Source: Megascapheus bottae
Taxonomy: Eukaryota > Chordata > Mammalia > Rodentia > Geomyidae
DNA: 64,000 nt
NCBI GenBank assembly: GCA_024803745.1
Contig: JANJXV010000040.1
Span: forward strand, 3,210,257 to 3,274,256
Direction: 5' to 3'
Shown: positions 40,600 to 53,500 of the stretch, piece by piece
Position numbering within the stretch: position 1 is the stretch's first letter
Layout of the letters: every line of letters begins with the position of its first letter
Made by a program: the position numbers and the translations under genes
The notes under the pieces: model-generated
The model's input: the letters and a program-made list of their open reading frames with translations, nothing else
Told to the model about the DNA's origin: nothing
The model's database searches: none

Positions 40600-40935
40600 C
40601 CTGTGGCCCCCCGCCACCCCCTGCAACGTCCCCCGTGTGCCCCATTCCCCGCGTCCCCCATTTCCCCGTGTTCCCCTATCTCCCCATGTCCCCCCATTCT
40701 CCCCGTGTCCCCTCGTCCCCCCGTGTCCCCCCGTGCCCCCGTGCCCCCTCCCCCCCCCCCGCTCCCCCATCCCTCTGTGTCCCTCCATTCCCCCTTTCCT
40801 CCCCCTCCTCTCAGTGTCCTCCATCCCCCTGTGTCTCCCCATGTCCCCCCCCCCCGTCCCCTCATGTCCCCCATCCCCTCGTCCTCCGCCTGTCCTCCCC
40901 ATGTCCCCTGTCCCCCTGTGTCCCCCTCCCCTCCG
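40600..40935. repeat. C-rich tract
   Basis: Irregular repeats of 'gtgtcccccc' and 'catcccc' on the plus strand, so the C-rich strand switches relative to the preceding G-rich array. Confidence 0.8.
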
Positions 40936-41104
40936 CGGGCCAGGACAGGTCTGTCACTGGTGTTGAAATCTTGCTCCTCCCAGGGCATCTGAACACCCCA
41001 GGTGGAGAGCCCGGCCCCCGCCGTCCAGTCTCCTGTGTGTCCTCCGCGTCTGGCTCTGTGGCTCTCCTTGGTGGGCACAGGGCAATCACTTCTGTCATTT
41101 TCCT

Positions 41105-41525
41105 TTTCCACATGTTTTCTGTCTGTGGTGGGGCTTGAACCTCTGGACGCTGTCCTGAGCTCCAGGCTGGGGCTCCACCACGTCGACCCACAGCTTCCCT
41201 TCCCTTTTTCTTTTTCTGCCAGTCCTGGGGCTTGAACTCACCTGGGCCCTGTCCTTGGGCTTTCTCAAGGTCAGAGCTCTACCACTTGAGCCAAGGCACC
41301 AACTTCCAGGTTGCTTCTAAGTATGGTACAGTGAATTAAACCCTGGTCTTTGTGCATGCTAGGCCAGCACTCCACGACTTGGCTCTCCACTTCCATTTTC
41401 GTTGGAGGCTCATTGGAGATAAAGGGTTTTGTTCACATTCTTGCCAGTGCTGGCTTTGAACTGTGACCCTCAGCTCTCAGCCTCCTGAGTAGCTAGGATG
41501 ACAGGCGGAGTCCCTGGGACCCAGC
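41105..41525 (-). repeat. Nested antisense SINEs
   Basis: A tRNA-like antisense SINE (about 41215-41385) sits inside another antisense SINE whose halves are at about 41105-41214 and 41386-41525. Confidence 0.7.
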
Positions 41526-41639
41526 TTCTTTTCATCATTTATAAGGATGGAAGATTTAGGAAGGGTGGGGCTGTTTGTTCAGTACTATGGGGCCAGTGTT
41601 TAGAGTTGGGTTGAGCGTACACCTTCAGCGCCCTCTTCT

Positions 41640-42730
41640 CTGGTGGATGTGTGCACAGTCGCATCCTTCAGCTGTACTCTCTGGGCCTCTCACAAAGAGA
41701 TCAGTCTCTCCTCTGGTGGACGTGTACACAGTCTCATCCTTCAGCTGTACTATCTGGGCCTCTCACAGAGAGATCAGTCTCTTCTCTGGTGGATGTGTGC
41801 ACAGTCTCATCCTTCAGCTGTATTCTCAGGCAGGGCCTGTCACAGAGAGATCAGTCTCTTCTCTGGTGGATGTGTGCACAGTCGCATCCTTCAGCTGTAT
41901 TCTCAGGGCCTCTCACAGAGATCAGTCTCTCCTCTGGTGGACGTGTACACAGTCTCATCCTTCAGCTGTACTATCTGGGCCTCTCACAGAGAGATCAGTC
42001 TCTCCTCTGGTGGACGTGTACACAGTCTCATCCTTCAGCTGTACTATCTGGGCCTCTCACAGAGAGATCAGTCTCTTCTCTGGTGGACGTGTGCACAGTC
42101 TCATCCTTCAGCTGTACTCTGGGTCTCTCACAGAGAGATCAGTCTCTTCTCTGGTGGACGTGTACACAGTCTCATCCTTCAGCTGTATTCTCAGGGCCTG
42201 TCACAGAGAGATCAGTCTCTTCTCTGGTGGACGTGTGCACAGTCTCATCCTTCAGCTGTATTCTCAGGGCCTCTCACAGAGAGATCAGTCTCTTCTGTGG
42301 TGGACGTGTACACAGTCTCATCCTTCAGCTGTATTCTCAGGCAGGGCCTGTCACAGAGAGATCAGTCTCTTCTCTGGTGGACGTGTGCACAGTCTCATCC
42401 TTCAGCTGTATTCTCAGGGCCTGTCACAGAGAGATCAGTCTCTTCTCTGGTGGATGTGTACACAGTCTCATCCTTCAGCTGTATTCTCAGGGCCTCTCAC
42501 AGAGAGATCAGTCTCCTCTCTGGTGAATGTGTGCACAGTCTCATCCTTCAGCTGTACTCTGTGCCTCTCACAGAGAGATCAGTCTCTTCTCTGGTGGATG
42601 TGTGCATAGTCTCATCCTTCAGCTGTATTCTCAGGGCCTCTCACAGAGAGATCAGTCTCTTCTCTGGTGGACATGTACACAGTCTCATCCTTTAGCTGTA
42701 TTCTCAGGGCCTCTCGCAGAGAGATCAGTT
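41640..42730. repeat. 73-bp minisatellite in USP18 intron 1
   Basis: About 15 copies of a 73-bp unit containing 'agagagatcagtctcttctc', 'tggtggacgtgtacacagtc' and 'tcatccttcagctgtattct'. Spacing is mostly 73 bp, with 71 and 77 bp variants. Open in all three plus frames because 73 is not a multiple of 3 and the unit lacks stops. Confidence 0.95.
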
Positions 42731-43956
42731 TCACTTCCCTTTGATCTCCTGCCTTCCTCCAGGTCCTTTGCAGCCAGCCCGAACCTTTCTGTTGCCCCTC
42801 TGAGGTGTGGGCCATTCCACTTGAACAGGTGGTGGTATTATCCTGTTTTCTGCTGATCGATTCAGCCTGCCAGCATTCTTACTTTAGCTAAAGTCCTCTA
42901 GTTTGAGCTTTGTAAGAGGAACAGTGGTTTACAACTACATTTAAAATATTTATTGTACATTTTAGTTTGCACATGAATTTAATTTAAGGAATCTAGTTTA
43001 CTATGTCAATAATTGTGTACAATGTGGATGATCAGGTCAGGGTAACTGACATTTCTATCACCTCAAGTATTGTTCTATTGCACTGGAAACATTAGCTGTT
43101 TTGAAATATGCCATTTGCTGTGCTGAAGAATGTTAGAAGTTATTGTACCTAGCAGTGCCTTTTCCTCACTAATCACTCCTCACCCTCTATGCTTTCCAGT
43201 CTCTGGTAACCTCTGTTCTGTTCTTGAAGACATTACTATTTTTTTCTTTTTAGCTTTTACATATAAATAATACTTTGAGTATTTGTCTTTCTGTACCTGA
43301 CTTATTTCACTTAGTATTATGTCATCTAGAATTATCTACATTGCCACAGATGACAGGCGTTCATTTTTGTGATCACTTAATAATTCATTTCATTGTATAT
43401 CCTTACTACATTGTCTTTATCTGTGTCTTTGCTGAGTAATAATGTCAAAGCCACATGTAGGGCTTTCATGTGTCAGTCCAAAGTCTTCATACCATGGGCA
43501 GCATGTATGTAAATGTGTGACTTTCCATGTCTTCCAAAGGCAGGAACTGTGTTGGGACTTGGTTGTCTGTAGGTGTATTCCAGGCAGCCCATGGTGTGGA
43601 GAGCAAGGAGTCTGCCAGCAGCAGTTGTCTGGTGTGAAGGACAGCCCTTATGATTGGCAGGGTTTGAGTGTGAGGAACATGGATACAACTCTGGTCTGGA
43701 CCCTATGGCTGATGTTGAAAGTGGAGATACATGGGTGGGGGAGGTGGTTCAGTGTTAGGAAATGGCAGCTCATTCTGAGCAGGAACAAATGGAAATGTGA
43801 GGGTCCAAGGGCTGGTGTCCAGCCTGATGGTATTTCCAAATTTAGAGTTTTGTGCTCCAGCCCCCCACAGGGGCCACCCTCTCTGAGAGCCACCTGTTTG
43901 GAATCAGAACTGAATGAAAGATGTTGTCCTTACCTCTCTGCTATATGTTTTCACAG

Positions 43957-44062
43957 ACGTTCCTCTGTCCCTGGCTCACGGAAACCCTTGCTGGTGGTAA
44001 AATTGTGGCGTCTTGAGCACCGGTTAGGCATCCTTGGCCTGGAGATTTTAGGGTGATTACTA
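43957..44062 (+). other. USP18: USP18 exon 2, 5'UTR part (inferred)
   Basis: Acceptor 'ctatatgttttcacag' with a good pyrimidine tract ends at 43956. The 106 bases from there to the start codon contain no ATG. Confidence 0.6.
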
Positions 44063-44225
44063 ATGGGCAAGATGTTTGGGTTCCTGAGAAAGAATTGCCA
44101 GTCAATCCTGGCTGATTCTCAGCATTGCCCAGGAGAACTTAACGAGACAGAAGAAGACAACAGCATGGAAAGAAAGAAGAGAGTGCAGCTAAGAGAACAT
44201 CTCAGTCCCTGGGACTACCCTCACG
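44063..44225 (+). CDS. USP18: USP18 exon 2 coding part
   Basis: 163 bp, MGKMFGFLRKNCQSILADSQ to SPWDYPHG, phase 1. The donor is 'cacg|gtcagg', a weaker than average site. A second ATG lies at codon 4. Confidence 0.9.
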
Positions 44226-44875
44226 GTCAGGAGAGCTTCATTTCTTTCTTTCTCACTGTGCAGCAACATTTTTCTCACTGACAGTACTCTGAAGCCTCTG
44301 AGCCTATGATTAGTACAATTTCTACATCTGAAATGGAGCGAGCAGTTTCCAGCCTAGCAGGTTGGGAGGACTGGGTGAAGTAACCTGTGACATTGCTTTC
44401 AGTGAATGTGTGGCAGATAGTAGCCATCCTGTTACCTTTAGATGCAAGATGCTCCTGCTGACTTGGGAGCTGGAATCTGATTTGGGAGCTGTATTTCCCC
44501 CTGCTTTTCACATTTTTATGTCCTCCTCTGATAGGCACCAAAGCCCTTTCCACAGGAATTTTTAGATCACCTTCATTCTTCCCTTTTTCTTTCTTTCTTT
44601 CTTTTTTTCTTTCTTTCTTTCTTTCTTTCTTTTCTTTTTTTTTTTTTGCATTCTCCCCCTTTTCAACGGCTCATCTTTGAGAGCAGCTGAGCTTATGGCT
44701 GGGAGATTGGTTGCTAGTGTGTCAGGTTTGCTAATAACCCCTATAGTTGTTTTTGGCTTTTCATCACTTGACTAGAAATGTTGCAGCAGGTGAACCTTCC
44801 TCACTCAGAGCTGTCCTATTTGTTTGTTTTATCCTTCCCCCTCCCCCCTCCCTCCATTCTTTCTTTCCTTCTTTC

Positions 44876-44935
<60 letters not shown>

Positions 44936-44985
44936 TCCCTCCCTCCCTCCCTCCCTCCCTCCCTCCCTCTCTCTCTCTCTTTCTC

Positions 44986-45078
<93 letters not shown>

Positions 45079-46175
45079 GATACAGGGCTTGAACTCTGGG
45101 CCTGGGCGCTGTCCCTGAGCTCTTCATCTCAAGGCTACCTCCCTACCCTTGAGCCACAGCCCCCTTCTTGTTTCCTAGAGGTTAATTGGAGATAAGAGTC
45201 TCACTGTTTTTAGTGCCCAAGCTGGCTTTGAACCTTGATCTTCAGATCTCAGCCTCCCTAGTAGTGAGTATGACAGGTGTGAGCCACTGTGCCCAGCATT
45301 CTTCCCCCCATCTCTGTGGTGGGGACTCTTCCACTGGAGTTAGACACAGACAGGCCGACATTTCTCCTGTCCCAGAGCCCCAAGAACCCAGGAATCCCTC
45401 AGATAAGCATTCAGTAATTTTTTTTTTTGCCAGTTCTGGGTCTTGAACTTGGGGCCTGGGCACTGTCCTTGGGCTTTCTCAAGGTTAGAGCTCTACCACT
45501 TGAGCCACAGCACCACTTCCAACCTTTTCTGTATATGTGGTACCGAGGAATTGAACCCAGGACTTCATGCGTGCAAAGAAGCACTCTACCACTAGGCCAA
45601 ACTCCCGGCTCCAATATTTGCTTTTTAATTCTGTCTTTCTTTAAATGCGTGTACTACTACTTCTTTTCAGTGAATAATACTCTTTTTGTGACATCTGTTT
45701 TTTTTTTTGGTAGGCTATTCAAACTTACCTCATCAGTTACCATTCCAAAGTTTCATGCTTTATATTTTCTCTCCTAATTATTTAAAAGTTCCCTAGTGAA
45801 TTCTTTGTATCTCAGAGAGAATTTTACATTTCAGGGTCTTAGTAGACTCTAGGAAAACATCTAATTTTTGTTGAATGCTTTATCTTTCCTTTGGCATTGT
45901 TTTCTTGCTCCTTTACAGGCCCGGTTGGTTTACACAACATTGGAAATACTTGTTGTCTTAACGCCCTGATTCAGGTATTCATTATGAACCTGGACTTCAC
46001 AAAGATATTGAAGAGGTAAGACTTTTATTCATGGCCATAAAATTGTGGATTAATTTATTTTTTCATAGTGACCTGGACTTTTAGAGCTTTCTGTCATAAA
46101 TTGCCAGAATAGGGAAATACTTCCCTGTGTATTCTGGGCTACAAATTAGAATCACTTAAGGGTGCATGCGCGTGC

Positions 46176-46219
<44 letters not shown>

Positions 46220-47479
46220 CTCTGTCTCTATCTCTGTCTCTGTCTGTCTGTCTGTATGCCTGCCTGCCTGTCTGTCTGTCTGTCTTGGGGCTTGAACTCA
46301 GAGCCTGGGTGCTACCCTTGAGTGTTTTTTGTTCTCAACGGTCCTGCTCTATCTAGCTTTCTAGATAGTTCATTGGTGCTAAGAATCTCACAGACTTTCC
46401 TGCCTGGGATTGACTGTGAACCACGATTTTCAGGTCTCAGCCTCTCAAGAAGCTGGGATGATAGCCGTGAGCCCCTGGGACCTGGCAGGAGTGTTTAAGA
46501 AATGTGCAAATGCTTGGTGTCATCTTCAGTTATCTATGTTCAGGTGGCCTGGGTTGGGGTCTGGACGTTTGCTCCTTTCTTTTCTCTTCCCCTACCCCCT
46601 TCCCTCTTTTCCTACTGTTTCAGTCTGCCAAGGCAGACACACCTCCTATGCCTAGCCACTAGTACTTTAGAAACACTTGGTTGGGGATTTTTTTATTAAA
46701 GAATTTATTAACATTGATTTTTACATCATATTTCAAATGACATGTTTAACAAACGAGTATTCAAGGAGTGAATCTCTATAGACAATCACTGGCACTTAGT
46801 TTTTAGAACATAATCAAAATTAGACTAATATTAATTTATGAAATAAAACATGTCTATAGAGTCATAGGTTTTTATGTCTATGTAGTTATGTTTATATTTC
46901 CAATACCATGTCCATAGCATTGGGTATGCAAATATTGAGTCCTCGCTCTTGTACTGTTTGGATCTAATAGCCACATATTAAGGATACCATGCGCCTTTTG
47001 TTTGTTCGGTCTTGACTTGTCTCACTCAACATGATTTGCTCTAGATTCATCCACTTCCCTGCGAATGCCATTATTTTATCTTGTCTGTTGGCTATGTAGA
47101 AGTCCATTGTATCCTTTCATCTGCAGTAGGGCATCTGGATTGTTTCCATTGCCTGGCTGTTGTGAATAGTGCAGAGATAAACATAGCCGAGCAGGTGTCC
47201 TTATCATATCTTGGGTTATGATGTTCAGGATAAATGCCCAGAAGTGGTATGGCGGAATTGTAGGGAAGGCCAATTTTCAGTTATTTAAGAAACCTCTATG
47301 GGGCCGGGAGTTTGGCCTAGTGGTAGAGTGTTTGCCTAGCATGCACGAAGACCCGGGTTCGATTCCTAGGTACCACATACATAGAAAAAAACCAGAGGTG
47401 CTGAAGCTCAAGTGGTAGGGCTGAAGCCTTGAGAAAGTCCAAGGACAGTGCTCAAACCCTGAGCCCAAGCGCAGAACTG

Positions 47480-47512
<33 letters not shown>

Positions 47513-50500
47513 AACCTCCACTGTTTTCCAGAGTGGCTGAAGTAGTTCACAATCCCACCAGCAATGTAGTAGGGTTCCTTTTTCTCTACAACCCCGCCAA
47601 TTGGTTGGGGATTTTAACCTACAGCTTTAATTTTCAGTGCTGGTTTGATAAAAAGGGAGTTGGGACTAGAGCAGTACAGCAGAAAGTCATTGAGATCAGT
47701 CACAGACAAATTTCAGCAGTCTTTCTCTTTGGCCCTGACCTGTCTCCTTTTCTCCACTGATTAAAGAAGTGAGGGATGCCCATAAGTAAATGAACTACTG
47801 CCCAAATACATTGTTATTCTTTTCTGTTGTCCTTTCTCTCCAGAACCTAACTTTGCCAGCCTGAGTGCTTCAGGCTGGACTTTTTGCCGCTTGCTGTACA
47901 TGTAGGCCCAGAATCTTCTGAAAAAGATTCTTTTTCTGGAAATTTCTGAAAGGCATTTAAAAGTTCAAGTCACACTGGGCACATGGCCTGTGGTAGAGTG
48001 CTTGCCTAGCATGCATGAAGCCCTGGGTTCCATACACAGAAAAAGCTGTAAGTGGTACTGTGGCTCAAGTGGTAGAGAGTTAGCCTCTAGAAAGCCCAAG
48101 GACAGTACCTAGGCCCTGAGTTCAAGATCTAGGACTGGAAAAAGAAAAAAAAAAACTTCAAGTCATTGTAAAGAACTGGATATTCAAGGCAAATATTAAT
48201 AAATAATGAGTTAATTTATTTTCTTCTCATTTTTTTTGCCAGTCCTGGGCTTGGGCTCAGGACCTGAGCACTGTCCTTGGACTTTCTCAAGGTTAGAGCT
48301 CTACCACTTGAGCCTCAGCACCACTTCTGGCCTTTTTCTATGTATGTGGTACCGAGGAATCGAATCTGGGTCTCTGTGCATGCTAGGCAAGCACTCTACC
48401 ACTAGGCCAAACTCCCTGCCCTATTTTCTTCTCATTTTAACCTTTTTTTTCCCGCCTGGGTCATAGGGCTTGAACTTGGCCTGGGTGTTATCTCAGAGCT
48501 CTTCAGCTCAAGGCTACCACCCCCTTGAGTCTCAGGTCCTTTTGTGCTTGGGCTGGCTTTGAACCTTGATCCTCAGATCTCAGCCTCCTGAATAGCTAGT
48601 ATTACAGGCGTGAGCCACGTGCCCAGCCATTTCAACCTTTTTATTAGTGTATTTTCATTGTACAAAAAGTTGTCATTATGGCCTTACCATACTTAATATA
48701 CTTTGGTCAGATTTACCTCTTTTATTCCTTTTCTTATATCCTCCCTCATTTTAAACAATAGCAGGCTTCCTTACTCTCTTTTCATACATGCACAGGAACC
48801 AGTTTCCCTGGACTTGCCCTCCTTCACACTGTCCCTGCCCCCCTTCCCCCCCCACTTGTTCCCACTCTGCTGGTCCTGTTTTGCACTTGAGTGCACAGTT
48901 TATCCATCCCTCTGTTCTACCCTTGAGCATACATGTTACCCTTCACTGTAATGTGACTGTGGAGCTGGGAGGGGGGAGTGGGACTGATTCCCCCTCTCTA
49001 GAGGGTTCTCTGCACAACCCTCATGGGGCACTTCTTGACCTTAGTTACCTAAGGTACCCCATCCTCTGTCAGATGTAATTCACGGGAAGGGCATAGCCTG
49101 GAGATGGAAATTTCTCCAAGTGATGTAATTAATGCTCGCCTCACAAGGAGAATGGTGGGGGGAATAGGCTCCTGGCTGTTCTTACTTGACAGGATAGCAG
49201 TGCCCAAAGGAGCAGAAGAGCAAGAGAGAAGCGTCCCGTTCCAGCTGCTTTTACTGCTAGAGAAGATGCAGGACAGCCGGCAGAAAGCAGTGCAACCTGT
49301 GGAGCTTGCATACTGTCTCCAGAAATACAATGTGCCATGTAAGATCTCCTCTAAGCAGTGGCTCCTGTCTGCTTATCTAAAGAGGGTGGAAGCCAGAGAG
49401 AAATTGTGGGAGGTAGAGGAAAGGTAAGGGGAGAAGAAGAGAGTGAGGGAGAGGAGGGAGGAGGGGCAGCTGAGGGGAGGGGAGATGGAGGAGGAGAGAA
49501 GGTTCAGATGGGCAGTATTCTGTGATGCCATTGAGAATGATCAATTCTCATTGCTCATTCTATCACCACTTCAGGTCAGTGATTCAGTCCTCCTCTACTT
49601 CACTGTGATTCTGATCCTTTGTGTGTGACTGTTGACTTTTTTGAGGTGTCATGTCTTTTCATACCTGCTGTGTTCCTATGTTAAGATTTGCTCAGCTGTG
49701 TGCCTGTGGCTCACGCCTGCAATCCTGCCTACTCAGGAGGCTGAGATCTGAGGATCACGGATCAAAGCCAGCCAGGCAGAGAAGTCCAGTGAGACACCTA
49801 TCTCCAATAAACTACTCAGAAGAAGCTGTAAGTGGTGCTGTGGCTCCAGTGTAGAGGGCTAGCCTTGGAACAAAGGCTCAAAGACAGTAAATGTCCAGGC
49901 CCTGAGTTCAAGTTAAAAAAAAAGATTTACTCATTTAAACTCAATGGTTGTTTGAAAACTTTCCATTGAAAATGGGTATTATCTGGGTTGATAATCCGTT
50001 TTTTTTTGCCAGTCCTGGGCTTGAGCTCAGGGCCTGAACACTGTCCTTGGACTTTCTCAAGGCTAGAGCTCTACCACTTGAGCCTCAGCACCACTTCCAG
50101 CTTTTTCTATGTATGTGGTACCAAGGAATCAAACCTGGGTCTTCGTGCATGCTAGGCAAGCACTCTACCACTAGGCCAAACAGTCGGCCCTGATAATCCA
50201 TTTTTTACACTGGCTTAGGGATATAACTTACTACTAACAATCTCATTGATTCGATAACTGACCAAATATTTACAGTAAGTTAAGTTCAGTGGTATGTGAG
50301 AACTGATGTTCTTATATAATACAGCAGGAGACTGGAAGAATAAAAGATGACTGGGTGCCAGGGGCTCATGCCTGTAAATCTAGGTACTCAGGAGGCTGAG
50401 ATCTGAGGGTCACTATTCAAAGCCAGTCCAGGCATGAAAGTCCATGGAACTCTTACTTCCAATTAATCACCAGAAAACTGGAAGTCGGGGCTGTGGCTCA

Positions 50501-53500
50501 AGTGGTAGAGCACTAGCTTTGAGCTGGAGCTCAGGGACAGTGCCCAGGCCCAGAGTTCAAGTCCCATGCCTCTCTCACACACATACACATACCCAAAACA
50601 AGTCAAGAATTCCCAGGGCAAGAAAAGCTAGGGATAAAGAAAGAAGGAAAAAAGACGGTAGAATAAATGTATAGTAAAATGCTTTGTAAGTGTAAGACAG
50701 GTAAAGTGAAAAGAAAAACTACAGAGAATGACAATTTGCAAAAGGGATAAAGGGTAAAACATTAAAAAGATTCTTAGCTTCAATTAACTACCAAAAAGAG
50801 CCTGGAAATGGGGCTGTAGCTGTAGTTGTAGAGTATTAGTCTTGAGCCAAAACCTCAGGGCCAGTGCCCAGGCCCTGAGCTCAGCCTGCAGAACCAGTAT
50901 TAAAAAAGAAAAAGGTTTTTTCTTGTGTTTTGTCTTTCTGAGGATGAATGCGTGTTGGCTCTATCAGCAAGATTTTAGCTGCAGTGTTGCCGTCTCTGGG
51001 TCCATTTGGAGTTCTGGCGTGACTGGGAGTGCCCTGGGTGCAGTGTCCTGTGGTCAGGGAGCGAGAGCAGCTGCTGGGGTGAGGTGTGGCTGGCCCCGTG
51101 CAGTGGACATCCCCGGAGGTGGTCTGTCCTCCTGGAACCCAGTGTGTCCACCCTGGCCCTGCCAGGCAGCTGCTGGTGCTGCTGGTGGTGTCTGAGAACA
51201 CAGCTGGCGTGTCAGAACATGCTCTGCCTCTCCTGGATGACCGCAGTTGACCCAGTTCCTGCTCTGGCTATTCTGTGGCAGGCTTTTCCCTTTCCATCTA
51301 GGCTCCCAATTTAACAGATCCTTCAGAGCATGTAGAGCGGATGGGCTGCAGACTTTGACCCCTGTTCCACTCTGGTGTCATAAGTTTAAGAGGAACTGTC
51401 CAATTCAGGACCAAGAATACTTTTCGTGTCCTGAACGGCTCATAGGTAGTACATACTGACCTTTGGCAGAGTCGGGGAAAGAGAGTAAAAGTCAAGTGGT
51501 GAGTGTTGGTGCAGCCAGGGCGTCAGGCGCCCTGACTACTGTGCTGTTACTTCTTTCTAACCAGTGTTTGTCCAGCATGACGCCGCTCAGCTTTACCTCA
51601 CGTTCTGGAACCTAATTAAGGATCAAATACCTGATGTGGACTTGGTAAGCGCCTGAAGCTGGAGGAGTCAGAGGACCCATAGAAGTCTCTCACCATTGTT
51701 TATGCCACGTGCAGAGAGGGTTCCCAGGAACCCGGTGTTCTTCCCCCACCCACTGCACCCTTGTGTGCAGGGCAACCAGCGTGAGGGGCTAGGCAGTCTA
51801 ACAGGTCCAGCTCTGGACACCAGCCTAACCTGTCCTTGGCTCCTTCTTTAAGGTGGAGAAGCTGCAGGCCCTGTACACGATGCAGGTCAAGGATTCCTTG
51901 GTTTGCCTCAGCTGTACCAGAGAGAGCAGTAGGACCAGCTGTATGCTGACCCTCCCTCTTCCCCTGTATGACATGGACTCAAAACCTCTGAAAACGCTGG
52001 TGAGACCTGGTGAATCCGCACGTTCCACTTTGCCAGTGCCCTGTTGTTTGCGTCATTTCCCCTTGATATCAAAAATAATTCTGTTTCACTTGCATAGCTC
52101 TCGAGGGTCAATTTCATTGATCAGAAAACGTTTTCTCTCCTATTTCTTCTTTTCTTATACTGTTCTACTAACAAGGGCTTCTCCCGTTTTTCCCCCTCCA
52201 ATTCATGGAAGATCCTGGCACATGTAGCAGTAGAGGTGGGGGTTATTTAGAAGAGTGTGGGGAAAGTGGAAGCAAAGCTTGAACCCTCACCTTCAGGGGC
52301 GGGCTGCTTTCTTGATGGAAAGGGTCCGCTAACATTGCCTGTCCCTGTTCCCCTCCACCGGGCAGGAAGACGCCCTGCGCTGCTTTTTCCACCCTAGGGA
52401 GTTAGCCAACAAAAGCAAGTGGTTCTGTGATAACTGTGGGATGGAGACACGTGGAAACCAGGTACTCACACCTCAGATTCAAATACTTCCCCTGTGGGTT
52501 TCCTGGCCAAGGCTTCCCAGACACCTTCAGTGCTCTTCAGATTTCGTGGTGGGGTGGGGTCCAGGTGGTGCCAGGATCCCTGGGCTTTCGATGTAGCTTC
52601 ACTGAGAGCCGAAGGGCAGGGAGAGTGCGGGGCCAGGTGGTGGTGGTGGGGTGGGGGGTTTTCTCTCCAGTTTTAGACCAGCTCCCTATGACAGAGGGTT
52701 TCAAGGGCCTGTGTGCGGCCCTGGGACGCTCATGGCTTCTGTCTGAGATCTGTAGAGCTGTGACAGTCAGGTGTCACTTGAGTCTTGGAGGAGCTGAACA
52801 GATTCCCGATGGGAGCCTTTAGCCCTGCAGTGTGTCTCCTGCACACCTCTTCCTGGGGAGAAGAGTAAACCACCAGCCCTGGCATTTCACAGTGATCTTT
52901 GCTTTTGCAGGTCTTGAAGATGATGCATTTGCCCCAAACTTTGACCATTCACCTTATGCGATTCTCCATTAGAAATTCACAGACTGAGAAAATCTGCCAC
53001 TCCTTGCATTTCCCCCAGACCTTGGATCTCAGTCATGTTCTCCTGACTGAGCAACAAGACCTCAGTGAGGCCACGGAGCAGGTGAGGTATTCCCACACTT
53101 CTGGATCCATCTCACAGACAGGACTTCCTTCAGGCTCAGCTGCTCTAACCCCTCAGCTGTTAGATGGCACCTACTCGAGAATTCTCCAGGTCCAGGTTCT
53201 TACCAGCCAAGGCCAGTGACTGGGTCTCTTGCTGGCTTCCACTGTGGGGTGAGGTGAGCAGCTGTGCTGGCTGCACACTGGCTGAGGAAGGGCAGCGTCT
53301 CAGGCAGTGAGGTCTGCCTCCTCTGAGCACTGCGCTCATCTGAGAATGTATGCTGATTGCTGGCCAGGCCAGGGGAGTACCAAGGAAGACAGGTGGTCCT
53401 CAGGTTGTTGTGAGTCACAGGAGCGAAGGTGTATTTCAGGCAGAGTATTTGTTTATTTATTTATTTTACCAAGCATAATGGCACTGCCTATAGTCTTTGC

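Noticed and set aside
36173..40902. Long Gly/Arg/Ser or Pro/Asp-rich open frames on both strands
   Set aside because: By-products of the G-rich USP18 intron 1 array; multiple frames open at once.
41575..42695. Three overlapping frames of about 290-350 codons
   Set aside because: 73-bp repeat without stops; each frame passes through the same unit in turn.
41640..42730. Second CTCF array
   Set aside because: Units contain CCACCAGAG on the minus strand but continue GAGAGA instead of GGCGC, so the core is incomplete.
43442..44056. 204-codon open frame just before the USP18 start codon
   Set aside because: No recognisable protein. It overlaps the inferred acceptor and 5'UTR of USP18 exon 2 in another frame; probably chance.
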